Part shown: positions 8,286-18,079 of the stretch, one piece after another
Position numbering within the stretch: the stretch's first letter is position 1
Layout of the letters: each line of letters starts with the position of its first letter
DNA from: Betaproteobacteria bacterium
GTDB lineage: Bacteria; Pseudomonadota; Gammaproteobacteria; Burkholderiales; SG8-41
Assembly: GCA_900299145.1 (NCBI GenBank)
Contig: OMIN01000146.1
Span: 1-62,983 of the forward strand
Direction of reading: 5' to 3'
DNA: 62,983 nt
Made by a program: the position numbers and the translations under genes
Notes under the pieces: generated by a model
The model's input: only the letters and a program-made list of their open reading frames with translations
Databases searched by the model: none
Told to the model about the DNA's origin: nothing

Positions 8286-8996
8286 TCACGTCTCCAGCCG
8301 CACGTCCAGCAGGTCCTGTAACTTGCGCCGCCCATAGGCAGTGATGAGAACCGCGCGAGTGTCTTTGCGGCGGCGTACCCAGTCCTGTTCAAAGCTCAGC
8401 GTGCACAGGGCTGTACCCAACACGCCGGCAAGATGGGGCCGGCGTTCGCTCCAATCAAGGCACGGCCTGCACAGCATGCGCGCCCGGCCGCCGCGATTGG
8501 CGGCCAGTGCCGGCAGGTCGATACCGATGCGTTGCAACAGCCGCTCGCCGCTGGCGGTGACCACGCCGCTGTCCGCTGTCAGTTCGATATGGCCATTTCT
8601 TGCGAACGCATCGGCGATGGCGACGCCGAGGCGCCCCGCGAGATGATCGTAGCAGGTGCGCGCGAGGCGCATTGCCATATCGCGTGGGCCAGTCACCGGC
8701 AGAGTGTTCGGTGTGGCGCCGCTAAAAGCCACCTGCATGATGCTTTCAATCATGAGCGCCACTGCAGCCGAGGCCAGCCGGTGATAGCGATGGCGGCCTT
8801 GCCGCGAGACGTTGATGAGATTCGCTTCCGCCATGCGCGCAAGATGTGCGCTGGCGGTTTGCGGCGTTACACGCGCCGCGCGCGCTAGTTCGGATGCTGT
8901 GAGCGCGCGCCCGTCCATCAGCGCGCGCAGCATGGCCGCGCGCGTGGTGTCGCCCAGCAGTGCGGCAACTTCGGTGAATAGTGCATCGTTGGGCAT
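8286..8996 (-). CDS. ArsR-family winged-helix transcriptional regulator
   Basis: 236 aa. Residues 5-85 are the HTH domain (LLGDTTRAAMLRALMDG, SELARAARVTPQTASAHLARM, HRYHRLAS wing). The extra C-terminal 130 residues occur in a subgroup of ArsR proteins without metal-binding cysteines; the cysteines present (MLCRPCLDW) are in the effector part. It is divergent from an MFS exporter gene with a 133 bp gap containing a 16 bp palindrome, the classic layout for a regulator controlling a transporter and itself. Ligand unknown. Confidence 0.85.
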   Translation of the reverse strand: MPNDALFTEVAALLGDTTRAAMLRALMDGRALTASELARAARVTPQTASAHLARMAEANLINVSRQGRHRYHRLASAAVALMIESIMQVAFSGATPNTLPVTGPRDMAMRLARTCYDHLAGRLGVAIADAFARNGHIELTADSGVVTASGERLLQRIGIDLPALAANRGGRARMLCRPCLDWSERRPHLAGVLGTALCTLSFEQDWVRRRKDTRAVLITAYGRRKLQDLLDVRLET

Positions 8997-9064
8997 GCGC
9001 CGGTTTACGTCCAGGAAGGGTGAAAGTCCAAATCAAATCCTATCTCGATCCACGATTACCATAG

Positions 9065-9080
9065 TTCGGCCGCCGCCGAA
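9065..9080. promoter_or_regulatory. Palindrome between divergent ArsR and MFS genes, candidate operator
   Basis: TTCGGC-CGCC-GCCGAA, a 6+6 inverted repeat 50 bp before the MFS start and 69 bp before the ArsR start. The position fits an operator for the ArsR protein; no binding data. Confidence 0.4.
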
Positions 9081-9129
9081 GCATGGGCGCAGCTGCCGTG
9101 CGAACATCACAATTTTGGTGTTGAACCCA

Positions 9130-10278
9130 ATGAAGCCTCTGCATTTTATCTATCTGCTGACAGTGTTGGGGCAGAGCGGTTTTCGCGGCTATCGTTTGCT
9201 GCTCGCGCTGTATGCATTGCATCTGGGGGCAAGCGCGTTCACCGTGGGATTGATTCTGGCGCTTTATTCGCTGATGCAGGCGGCCGCGGGCTGGTGGGTG
9301 GGGCTGTGGACCGACCGAGCCGGAAGCGTGCGCCCGATGCTTGCGGGGGCACTGCTGGGCGGGGTGGGGTTTGCCATCCCGTGTCTCTGGCATGAGGTTG
9401 CCGCGCTGTTCGTGGCCTCGGCGGTCGTGGGTGTGGCCTATTGCATGTATCACGTCGCACAGACGCACGCCGTGGGATTGTTGAGCACAAAGGATGATCG
9501 GGCAAAAAATCTGGCGGACCTGTCACTGATGTTTTCGGTGACGAATTTTGCCGGGCCGTTGCTCGCGGGATTCACGGTTGATCTTGCCGGCGATGCGTTG
9601 GCCGGGGTGTGGTTTGCGGCCGTGTCGCTGATCAGCGCGGCGGCGCTGTTGGCGGGCAAAGGGCTGTTGCCGGCGGCAAAAGCCGCTGATGGCAAAGAAC
9701 GCCCGGGTCTGCGCGAACTGCTCAAGGACCGCGCAATGCTCAAGATTCTTCTGGTCGGGAGCCTGGTGTTTGCCGCCATTGATGTGTTTCAGTTCTACAT
9801 GCCGGTCTACGCGAACGGTCTCGGCATTTCCGCCTCGGTGGTGGGCATCATCATGGCGTGTTTCCCGGCGGCGGCCTTTACGTCGCGCATCTGTCTGCGC
9901 TGGTTTCTGAAACGTTCCACGCCGGAGGCGATACTGAGCCGCTCGTTCCTGTTGGCGGCTGCAGCGTTTGTTGCGATACCGTTTTTCGACAGTGCTCTGC
10001 TGCTCGCGGTGCTGGCGTTTGTGTATGGTTTCGGTTTGTGCGTGGGCCAGCCGATTACCCTGATACTCGCTTACCAGAATAGCGCGGACGGCCATGCGGG
10101 TGCGGTCGTGGGTATACGAGAGGCCGTCAATCAGATCACCCGTGTGGCAGCACCGGTACTGTTTGGCGCAATTGGAACCACGGCAGGTCTATTCCCGGTG
10201 TTTTTCGTCGGCGGTGCGATATTGACGTGGGGCGCGCTGATGTTGCGAACGGGCAAGCTTGAGCGCGAGGGTTCGTAG
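9130..10278 (+). CDS. Major facilitator superfamily transporter
   Basis: 382 aa from the ATG at 9130. The frame is open further upstream, but that part overlaps the divergent regulator and is hydrophilic. Twelve hydrophobic segments can be traced, beginning FIYLLTVLGQSGFRGYRLLL. The loop after helix 2 (GLWTDRAGSVRP) is the usual MFS motif A region. A hydrophilic linker with KAADGKERPGLRELLKDRA around residue 180 separates the two halves. The pairing with ArsR suggests regulated efflux of a small molecule. No clear Shine-Dalgarno precedes the start. Confidence 0.85.
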   Translation: MKPLHFIYLLTVLGQSGFRGYRLLLALYALHLGASAFTVGLILALYSLMQAAAGWWVGLWTDRAGSVRPMLAGALLGGVGFAIPCLWHEVAALFVASAVVGVAYCMYHVAQTHAVGLLSTKDDRAKNLADLSLMFSVTNFAGPLLAGFTVDLAGDALAGVWFAAVSLISAAALLAGKGLLPAAKAADGKERPGLRELLKDRAMLKILLVGSLVFAAIDVFQFYMPVYANGLGISASVVGIIMACFPAAAFTSRICLRWFLKRSTPEAILSRSFLLAAAAFVAIPFFDSALLLAVLAFVYGFGLCVGQPITLILAYQNSADGHAGAVVGIREAVNQITRVAAPVLFGAIGTTAGLFPVFFVGGAILTWGALMLRTGKLEREGS

Positions 10279-10989
10279 AGCCCATTGATGATAATGTTCT
10301 GTCTCCGTCGAGCAGTGGTCCAGCAGCTCTATCCAGTGCCACTCCGGCAGCTTGGCAGCCGCTCGCAAAAGCGACTGACAGCCAATATTGGCGATGACGA
10401 TTTCGTTTGGGTGGGTTCTGCGGCGAAGACATTTTAGATATCGCAGCCCATACCGATATACTTTCGGCTTGTCGGAATTCTCCGGGTCCTGCTGCCACGC
10501 ATGGCTTTCGTGCTGTACCGTTGCGCCGCAGAGTGAAGCGGTGACAATTATTTTTTTGCGCGCCGGTTTAGCATGCGGCCGCTACGCCCCAAGGTTGCAA
10601 AGCATGAAATCGAGCGTTTTTCCCTGCGCGTTCAGGTTAATCGAAAGCGTGCCGCACCAACCGCCTCCGCGTGCATCCGTTGCGTGTAGCAGGGTGATCC
10701 CGAGACGATCGAGCGGGAACGAGTCGTCAGACGGTGTCGGACCGACCGCAAGGCGCCAAGTCCACGGGATGTGCGTGTCGTAAAGGCATAGCGCAAGAGT
10801 TCATCCGCTCAGCTATGGCAATGCGCTCCGCCAGCGATGAGAGTGGATTGGCTACAATCGTGGATGCGTGTAGGGATTATCGCGACAGCAACACAATAGG
10901 GCATAGAAAGCGTCTATTTGGGCACGATTTGCAAGAATTTTTTCAGTCCGCTAACATGTTTCTACCGAATTCACGGTAGGGAAGGGTGC
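10279..10989. other. Gene-poor region upstream of the kinase gene
   Basis: About 710 bp between the MFS gene and the hybrid kinase. The first two thirds are a decayed glcF copy (separate entry). About 10730-10989 contains no gene and should hold the kinase promoter; only isolated -10-like TACAAT (10853-10858) is visible, without a matching -35. Confidence 0.5.
10306..10720 (-). pseudogene. Decayed partial copy of glcF (glycolate oxidase Fe-S subunit)
   Basis: Read on the plus strand, about 10306-10410 aligns with 15545-15650 in glcF (shared GTCCAGCAGCTC, ATCCAGTGCC, GCGACTGACAGCC). About 10480-10720 aligns with 15970-16215 (shared GCATGG, GCATGAAATCGAG, GCAGCAGGGTGAT, CCGAGACG). The middle, roughly 250 bp more in glcF than here, is missing, and no frame stays open. 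Orientation equals that of intact glcF, so the kinase operon lies between a glcF remnant and the real gene. Confidence 0.7.
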
Positions 10990-13900
10990 ATGGCGGGCTT
11001 AAGGGGGAGGCTTGGGGCGGCATCATCTGCCGCACCTATTGCTGCAAAGAAAATAAACACGCGGCCTACTCGCCAAGATCGTGCTGCGCCGGGAAAAAAG
11101 CGCTATAAGCCCCCTCCCTTCTTTGTTGCTGGTGTTGGAGCTTCCGCTGGAGGCCTCGAAGCCTTGACGTTGCTGTTGCGCGCGTTACAAGGTGAGGTTC
11201 CATTGGCGCTGGTCATTATCCAGCATATGTCGCATACGCAACCCAGTCTACTGGTGCAGTTGCTGGCGCGCGAGACTCCGCTACCGGTGCAGGAGGTCAA
11301 AGATGGGAGCATACCCAAGCCTGGAGTAATTTTTATTGCGCCGCCCAAGCGCAATATCGAAATCAACGAGGGCCGTTTTGTGCTGAGTGATCCGCATTCC
11401 GGTCGCGTGCCAACACCCTCCGTAGATCATTTCTTTAACGCGCTGGCTCGCGAGTTTGGCCATCAGGCTATTGGAATAGTGTTATCGGGTACCGGTCATG
11501 ATGGCGCGGCCGGACTGGCGGCCATCAAACGTGCTGATGGCCGCGCCTATGTGCAGCAGCCGGATACCGCTCGCTACGATGGTATGCCCACGTCAGCGAT
11601 CGCTCAGAGTGCCGTGGATGCTGTGCTACCGCCAGACGGCATTGCGCGGCTACTGCTTGAAGTTGCGCGCGGGCGTGCTGATACACGAATGACCGAGTTA
11701 GCTCGAGAGAGTCAAAATCCGCTCGACATGCTACTACTGAGATTGAAGTCCCGTACTGGCATGGATATTCGGGGTTATAAACAGACCACGATGCGCCGCC
11801 GCCTGGCACGTCGACTCAATGCCACCCGATGTGCCACGGTAGAACACTACATCGACCTCGTTACGCAGCAACCGGAAGAATTGGATTTGCTGTTGCAGGA
11901 AATGTTTATTTCGGTAACCGCATTTTTCCGCGATCGTGCTGCGTTCGATAGATTGGCGCTGGCCGTGCGTGCGCTGGTTAAAGAGGGTAAGTCAGCGGAC
12001 GAATTACGCGTATGGGTAGTGGGCTGTGCGACTGGCGAGGAGGCGTATTCCATCACCATGGTGCTCTTGGAGGCATTGCGCGAGGAAGGTGCCGGCCGGC
12101 AAGTGCGCGTATTTGCAACGGACGTGAGTCAGGAAGCGCTGACGCATGCCCGCCGTGGACTCTACGCACAGTCCATTGGCGCCCATGTGCCCCCGGAGTT
12201 ACTGGAGCGCTATTTTGACCGGGTGGATAACGGCTATCAGGTTAGAGGGACGCTGCGCACGTGCATATCCTTCTCGAGGCACGACGTTATTGGCGATCCC
12301 CCATTTATGCGTGCAGATATCGTCAGTTGCCGCAATTTGCTGATTTACTTTCAGCCGGAATTGCAGGCACGTGTCATTCCGCGCCTGCACTATGCGCTCA
12401 AGCAGAGCGGACTTTTGTTTGTGGGCAAGTCAGAGTCGGTCGCCCAGTTCGAAGGTTATTTTGAGCAGATTGGAAAGGGCGGCCATCTGTTCCACGCCCG
12501 CGGATTGCGGCAACTGCCACCCTTGACCTCTGCCATCACGCCGCGTGTTTCGCCGGGCCAGTTACAACTGACTGCTGTTGAACGCATGCACGCGGAACAT
12601 ACACGTCTGCTGATGGATGCCTATGTGCCGCCGAGTATGTTGGTCACACGCGACGGGGCGGTCGTGCATACGATCGGAGATGTATCGGCCTTTGTGATAT
12701 TTCCCGCCGGGCGACCCACGTTAAACGTGGCGCATATCATGCGCGGTGAATATCGCGGTGAGGTTCAGATGCTGTTACCCCGTGCGAGCCGCGAAAATGC
12801 ATTGGTCAGCGGGCGCAGTCATCTACAAGCCTCGGGCGCTGGGGTGGTATTGACGGTGCGGCCTGCTACAGCAGTACAGCCGAATACCTATTTGCTGGCT
12901 TTTGAGCGAGTCGAGGGAGAAGCCAAACCTTCCACTGGGCTTGATGCTTCGGCGGGTGAGGTGGTGTTGCGCAGTGAATTGATCGCGACCCAGGAAAACC
13001 TGCAAACGGTGGTAGAGGAGCTGGAGACCCAAAACGAGGAAATGCAGGCGCTCAACGAAGAATTGCAATCCACCAACGAGGAAATGCAAAGCGCCAACGA
13101 GGAACTGGAAACCGCGAATGAAGAGCTCCAGTCCTCGAATGAGGAACTCACCACGGTCAATGACGAGCTGAGCCGAAAATCGCGTGATTTGGAGGATGCC
13201 AACGCAGATATGGTTGCGTTGCTGGAGGGCCTGCCGTACCCGGTATTGCATCTGGACGATCTGCTCTCAATTACGAGAACCAACTCCGCTGCACGGCGGT
13301 TGTTTGGCTTGCCATCCGCCCATCCAGTGCCTTTGGACCACATCGCTCTACCCGGAAAACTCGGCCAGCTACGCGAAGAACTTGGAAGAGTCCGTGCTTC
13401 CGGGGAGCCCTATGAATCGCAGCTTCAGTTGGGAGACCGCAATTTTCACTTGGTTGTGACTCAGTCGCGGCTTCCTTCCCGTCAAACGTTCGGAGTGCTG
13501 GTACAACTCGTGGACGTCACGAGTCTTGCAGTCGCGAATCGCGAGTTGCTGAATAGCCAGAAGCGGGTCGTCGACATTTTGAAATCATCCTCGTTGCTGG
13601 TAGTGATTTGCGATCCCAGAGGGCAAGTCGAGTTCATCAACCCGCAATGCGCACAGACGCTGGCCGTGGATGCACAAGACGGCACGGGCCATGAGTTTTG
13701 GAAATTGTTTGAGGCCTCCCACACTGCGGACATGCGCAAACAGTTTCTAGCTGCGCTGTCGGCTGATTCTGTTACTGAGCTGGCGCTGTCTGTTCAAGTG
13801 GGGCCGCACGACAAGCGGCTGCACACGGTCTGGATTCCGCTTGCCGGCACCGATGGTGTGCGCACGGGGTTGTGCTGGAAGGCGCTGGACATCACCGAGC

Positions 13901-15054
13901 TGGAGCAGTCCCGCCAGAAGACCTTGCAGAGCGATGCCATGAACCGCGCGGTATTGAATGCCATCCCAGCCGTGGTTTCTGTGCTCGACGCGACAGGAAA
14001 GATAGTTGCGGTGAACGAAGGCTGGCGCGACTTTGCCTGAAACAATGGAGCTCCTGGAAAGGACTGGATTGGAGAGAACTATCTGGATTGTTTGGGGAAA
14101 ACGGTTCACTTGGAGCCGGGCATTCGAGAACTGCGCGATGGCATTCTGGACGTGCTGGCGGGTCGCAGACAGTCTTATACTGCGGATTACCCTTGTCACG
14201 GACCCGATACGCAGCGGTGGTTCCAGATGCACGTCGTCCAGATGGGCGAGCAGGTGGGTGGTGTGGCAATCATGCATTTTGACATTACCCGTATCCGCCT
14301 TGCGCATGATCACTTGGCGGAACTTAAAGAGGTGTTGGAGGCTACGGTTACCACACGGACTCGGGACTTGCAGCAGGCAGTGGACGAACTGGAGATGTTT
14401 TCCTTTACGGTTTCTCATGATCTGCGCACGCCGCTTCGCGGCATGATCGGTTTCGGAGAAGTCTTGCAGACGGAGCACTGGGCTTCGCTGAATGCGGACG
14501 CACGGGGGTGCGTGGAACGCATAGTGGCCGGTGCGCATCGCATGAGCCGGTATTTGGAGGAATTGCTCAAGCTCTCACATTTGAGTCGAGGTGAGTTGCT
14601 CTCAGAAAGCATTGATGTCACCAAGCTGGTTCACGAGATCGCAGAAGAGTGCATAAAGCGCGAACCTGCACGGCGTGTGGAGTTTACCGCCACCAGCCAA
14701 TTGAGGCTCAAAGGCGATCCGTCCCTGATGCGTGCCGTGTTTGAAAATCTCATCGGCAATGCATGGAAATTCACCCGTCCACGTGATCCCGCCCGTATCG
14801 CGATTGGCACGACCATGCATCTTGGCAAGCCCACGGTGTTCGTTAGAGACAATGGAGTGGGATTTGACATGAGCTACAAGAACCAGCTGTTCATGCCTTT
14901 CCAGCGGCTGCACCCGGCCGGAACGTATGAAGGTTCTGGTCTCGGGCTTGCCGCAGCGCGCCGGATCGTAATGCGGCACGGTGGAACGTTGGATGCGGAA
15001 GCGCGGCTTGATCTTGGCGCGACATTCTACGTTTGGCTGCCGGAAGAGCAATGA
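10990..15054 (+). pseudogene. CheB-CheR-coiled coil-PAS-histidine kinase hybrid, interrupted by an in-frame TGA
   Basis: Start ATG 10990 behind GGGAAGGG. Codons 1-1016 run to TGA at 14038-14040; the same frame is then open to 15054, making 1354 codons overall. Order: CheB methylesterase (about 35-225: GASAGGLEAL, IIQHMSH, SGTGHDGAAGL); CheR methyltransferase (about 240-510: RRRLARRLNATR, GCATGEEAYSI, SCRNLLIYF); heptad-rich coiled coil (about 670-735: NEEMQALNEELQSTNEEM); PAS segments; HisKA with H in FSFTVSHDLRTPLRGM; HATPase with ENLIGNAWKF, DNGVGFDM, EGSGLGLAAA. The stop falls inside a PAS domain, between NEGWRDFA and NNGAPGKDW, typical continuous PAS sequence. Without readthrough the kinase half would need the TTG at 14092, which has no good ribosome site. 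A response regulator overlaps the end. Confidence 0.8.
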
Positions 15055-15458
15055 CAACCCGAGCGCGCGTAATCCTTATTGAGGACAATGACGACGATCG
15101 GGAACTAACGCGCCGTGTCATTATCCGTCATGGCTGGCATATCGATCTGGAAATAGCGATTAATGGCATGGAGGGGATATCGTACCTTGTAGATCACCCG
15201 AATACCGATATGGCGCTGATCGACGTTAATTTGCCGCTCGTCAACGGTTTTGACGTCGTTGCTCGGGTTCGGCAAGTGCTGTCAGTCAAAGCGCCAGCTA
15301 TGATCCTTATGACGACATCTACAAATCCTTCTTATATTCAGGAGGCACAGAAGGCTGGGGCGACAGAGTTTCACGTCAAACCCATGGCGCTACAGGATTA
15401 TGCGACGCTGCTGGAAGGGTTGTTTGAGCGGCACTTGATTGCGTCCAGCTGGAGATAG
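15051..15458 (+). CDS. Single-domain response regulator
   Basis: 135 aa from ATG at 15051, overlapping the kinase stop as ATGA, so translation is coupled. Receiver features: acidic patch IEDNDDDRE (about residues 9-17), phospho-acceptor aspartate in ALIDVNLPLVNG, threonine in ILMTTSTNP, lysine in FHVKPM. No output domain, like the receivers paired with hybrid or CheB/CheR kinases and phytochromes. If the kinase is truly broken this regulator loses its cognate partner. Confidence 0.9.
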   Translation: MTTRARVILIEDNDDDRELTRRVIIRHGWHIDLEIAINGMEGISYLVDHPNTDMALIDVNLPLVNGFDVVARVRQVLSVKAPAMILMTTSTNPSYIQEAQKAGATEFHVKPMALQDYATLLEGLFERHLIASSWR

Positions 15459-15526
15459 CGGCGATATTGGGCTAAAGCGGTTGGCTGAAGAGTCGAGTTC
15501 AGTACCTTGCTGGTGGTCTATGGTCA

Positions 15527-16786
15527 TTAGGGATGAGGGGTACACTCCGGCTCGTCCAGCAGCTCAATCCAGTGCCGCACGGGCAATGTTGTAGACGCCT
15601 GCAAATGCGACTGACAGCCGATATTGGCGGTGACAATTTCGGTAGGCGCGCCGTGTTCCAATGCGGCGATCTTGTTAGTACGCAGTTGCATTGCAAGCTC
15701 CGGCTGCAAAATCGAATACGTGCCAGCCGAGCCGCAGCACAAATGCGCGTCGGCTACAGGGGTGAGTTCAAAGCCCAGCTCGATGAGCAGCGCCTCCACA
15801 ACACCCTTTTTCTTCAGGCCGTGCTGCAGGGTGCAGGGCGGGTGGAAAGCGATTCTTTTGTTCGTGAGGCGTGAGGCTGGAGGCGTGAGGAGCGCTTTCA
15901 GTTTGGGTAGTTCAGCGGCGATTACGTCACTGATGTCGCACGCCAATGCTGAGACGTGCTTGGCCTTTCCGGCATAAGCCGCGTCGTGCTGCAACGCATG
16001 GCCATAGTCCTGCACCATTACGCCGCAGCCGCTGGCGGTGATAATTATTCTTTCCGCGCCGGCTTCAAGGTGCGGCCACCATGCGTCAATATTCCGGCGC
16101 ATGAAATCGAGTGCTTCACCCTGTGCATTCAGGTGAAACGACAGCGCGCCACAGCAACCGGCACCGCGCACATCCGGCGCACGCAGCAGGGTGATGCCGA
16201 GACGGTCGAGCACGCGCGCGGCGGCCGCGTTGGTGGCAGGTGAGAGACTGGGCTGCGCGCAGCCTTCGAGCACCAGCATTTTGCGAGGGTGATTATGCTG
16301 CGGCCAGGGCTTTGCATTGGCTGCATGCGGTTGCACTTTTTGCTTGAGAACGGCGGGCAGCAAGGGCCGCACGAGTTGCCCGAGCTTGAGTAACGATCCG
16401 AATACGTCCTTAAACGGTACTACCGAGCGCAATGCCACGCGCGTGATGGCATCCGCTGGTGCGCGGCTGACCTGCTTTTCCACTTCCGCGCGGCCGATGT
16501 CAAGCAGGCGGCTGTAATGCACGCCCGACGGACACGTGGTTTCGCACGAGCGGCAGGTGAGGCAACGGTCCAGATGCAACTGTGTTTTGGCGGTGGCGGG
16601 CGCGCCTTCCAGTACCTGCTTGATGAGATAAATGCGTCCGCGCGGGCCGTCGAGTTCGTCGCCGAGCAGTTGATACGTCGGGCACGTGGCCGTGCAAAAG
16701 CCGCAGTGCACGCACTTGCGCAGGATGCCTTCTGCTTCCGCGCCCTCGGGCGAGTCTTTGATGAATGCGGCGAGTCGGGTTTCCAC
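15527..16786 (-). CDS. glcF: Glycolate oxidase iron-sulfur subunit GlcF
   Basis: 419 aa. Two N-terminal 4Fe-4S motifs, CVHCGFCTATCPTY (about residue 25) and CLTCRSCETTCPSG (about 75), then two CCG-type cysteine-rich repeats (GAGCCGALSFHLN and DAHLCCGSAGTYS). With GlcD and GlcE it forms the membrane-associated complex oxidising glycolate to glyoxylate and delivering electrons to the quinone pool. It is last in the minus-strand order glcD-glcE-glcF. Its upstream gap contains interspersed motif copy 2. A decayed second copy lies 5 kb away. Confidence 0.93.
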   Translation of the reverse strand: METRLAAFIKDSPEGAEAEGILRKCVHCGFCTATCPTYQLLGDELDGPRGRIYLIKQVLEGAPATAKTQLHLDRCLTCRSCETTCPSGVHYSRLLDIGRAEVEKQVSRAPADAITRVALRSVVPFKDVFGSLLKLGQLVRPLLPAVLKQKVQPHAANAKPWPQHNHPRKMLVLEGCAQPSLSPATNAAAARVLDRLGITLLRAPDVRGAGCCGALSFHLNAQGEALDFMRRNIDAWWPHLEAGAERIIITASGCGVMVQDYGHALQHDAAYAGKAKHVSALACDISDVIAAELPKLKALLTPPASRLTNKRIAFHPPCTLQHGLKKKGVVEALLIELGFELTPVADAHLCCGSAGTYSILQPELAMQLRTNKIAALEHGAPTEIVTANIGCQSHLQASTTLPVRHWIELLDEPECTPHP

Positions 16787-16804
16787 GGTTTAAAAGTGTA
16801 TCTG

Positions 16805-16833
16805 TACCTATTTGTTTTTATTTAGTTTTTTAC
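16805..16833 (+). repeat. AT-rich interspersed motif, copy 2
   Basis: TACCTATTTGTTTTTATTTA followed by GTTTTTTAC. Plus orientation, antisense to glcE and glcF. Its tail supplies the stop codon of glcE (16830-16832). Confidence 0.75.
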
Positions 16834-17912
16834 ATGCCGGGATAGATCCGGCCCGGATTCAGGATACCCGCCGGATCGAAGGTGCGTTTCAGTTTGCGGT
16901 GAATCACCGCGAGTGCGGGTGACAGCGGATGAAACACGCCACCGTTGTTGATCACCGGGTTTGTATTAGCATCAGCGCGAAACAGTGTTGCGTGCCCGCC
17001 CGCCCTATGCGCCGCTTCGCGTATGGTTGCAACGCTGGCATCGGTTTGCAGCCAGCGCAGCGCGCCGCTCCACTCGATACGCTGCACGCCAGGCAGCACG
17101 ATCACCGGCGCCGTAGACTTCACCGCAAGCCGCCATAGCGCGCCGCCGCGCGTGAAATAGGCATCGGTGTGATCGCGAACCCCGCGCCAGAATGCTCCGG
17201 CGAGCGGCGCGTCGACCACTGTGCCGCCGAGCTTTCGGCGCGCGGCTTCCACTGCGCTCGCCGCGCCCGACAGACGTATACGCAAGTCGCCGTGCGTCCA
17301 GCAGGTCGCGGAAATGGGCAGCGGCTGCCCAGCCCACTCGTTCATCAAGCGGATGGCGTCGGCTTCGTTACGTTGCTGATGCAGCGTGACTTCTGCTGGT
17401 GGCAGCGGCAGGGTTTTAAGCGACACTTCCAGAATCACGCCCAGCGTGCCCATCGCCCCGGCCATCAGACGCGACACGTCAAAACCGGCGACGTTCTTCA
17501 TTACCTGACCGCCGAATTTGAGATCTTCGCCGGTGCCATCGAGCAGGCGCACGCCCAGAACCAGATCGCGTACCGCGCCCGCGTAAGGGCGGCGCGGGCC
17601 GGAAAGGCCGGCGGCTATGATCCCGCCCAATGTGGAACCCTCGCCGAAATGCGGTGGTTCGAACGCCAGCATCTGCCCCTTTTCGCGCAGGGCGGATTCA
17701 ATTTCTGTCAAAGGGGTTCCAGCGCGAGCGGTAAGCACCAATTCGCTGGGTTCGTAATCGATGATGCCGCGGTACGCGCCCGTGGACAGTGTTTCGCCCG
17801 CCGTCGGGTTGCCGTAGAAATCCTTGGTGCCACCACCCACGATACGCAGCGGTGTTTTATTTGCGTTGGCCTGGCGGAGGGTTTCCGTGAGTTGCTGGAC
17901 AATGGGCTCCAT
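16830..17912 (-). CDS. glcE: Glycolate oxidase FAD-binding subunit GlcE
   Basis: 360 aa from the ATG at 17912; a TTG 24 bp further upstream is less likely. FAD_binding_4 domain (residues about 1-170): TPLRIVGGGTKDFYG, GTPLTEIESAL, GSTLGGIIAAGLSGPRRPYAGAVRDLVLG, GGQVMKNVAGFDVSRLMAGAMGTLGVI. The C-terminal FPAGILNPGR-like ending (FDPAGILNPGRIYPGM) is standard. Shorter than GlcD, as in other glcDEF systems. It follows glcD after a 168 bp gap holding a palindromic repeat. Confidence 0.92.
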   Translation of the reverse strand: MEPIVQQLTETLRQANANKTPLRIVGGGTKDFYGNPTAGETLSTGAYRGIIDYEPSELVLTARAGTPLTEIESALREKGQMLAFEPPHFGEGSTLGGIIAAGLSGPRRPYAGAVRDLVLGVRLLDGTGEDLKFGGQVMKNVAGFDVSRLMAGAMGTLGVILEVSLKTLPLPPAEVTLHQQRNEADAIRLMNEWAGQPLPISATCWTHGDLRIRLSGAASAVEAARRKLGGTVVDAPLAGAFWRGVRDHTDAYFTRGGALWRLAVKSTAPVIVLPGVQRIEWSGALRWLQTDASVATIREAAHRAGGHATLFRADANTNPVINNGGVFHPLSPALAVIHRKLKRTFDPAGILNPGRIYPGM

Positions 17913-17941
17913 CAGCAAGAATCCCGCTGTAAGCAAGTTCT

Positions 17942-18020
17942 GTCATTCGCGCCAAGGCGGGACTCTATCCGTGGTCTCAGGTGATGCTGTGTTATGGGTT
18001 CCCGCCTGCGCGGGAACGAC
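17942..18020. repeat. GTCATTCC-type palindromic intergenic repeat
   Basis: GTCATTCGCGCCAAGGCGGG and a TTCCCGCCTGCGCGGGAACG arm around about 38 bp, between glcD and glcE. The left arm has diverged. Transcribed, it would form long hairpins in the glcDEF message. Confidence 0.7.
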
Positions 18021-18079
18021 AGTGTTTGGTGATGGCTTGTTGCGGGCATGGTAGGCACTGGGTGGGAGACAGGCGGTCG

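Noticed and set aside
10853-10858. TACAAT as promoter of the kinase operon
   Set aside because: No acceptable -35 at 16-18 bp distance.
14038-14040. TGA in the kinase read as selenocysteine
   Set aside because: No SECIS-like hairpin right after it is evident, and the position in the PAS domain is not a catalytic or redox site.
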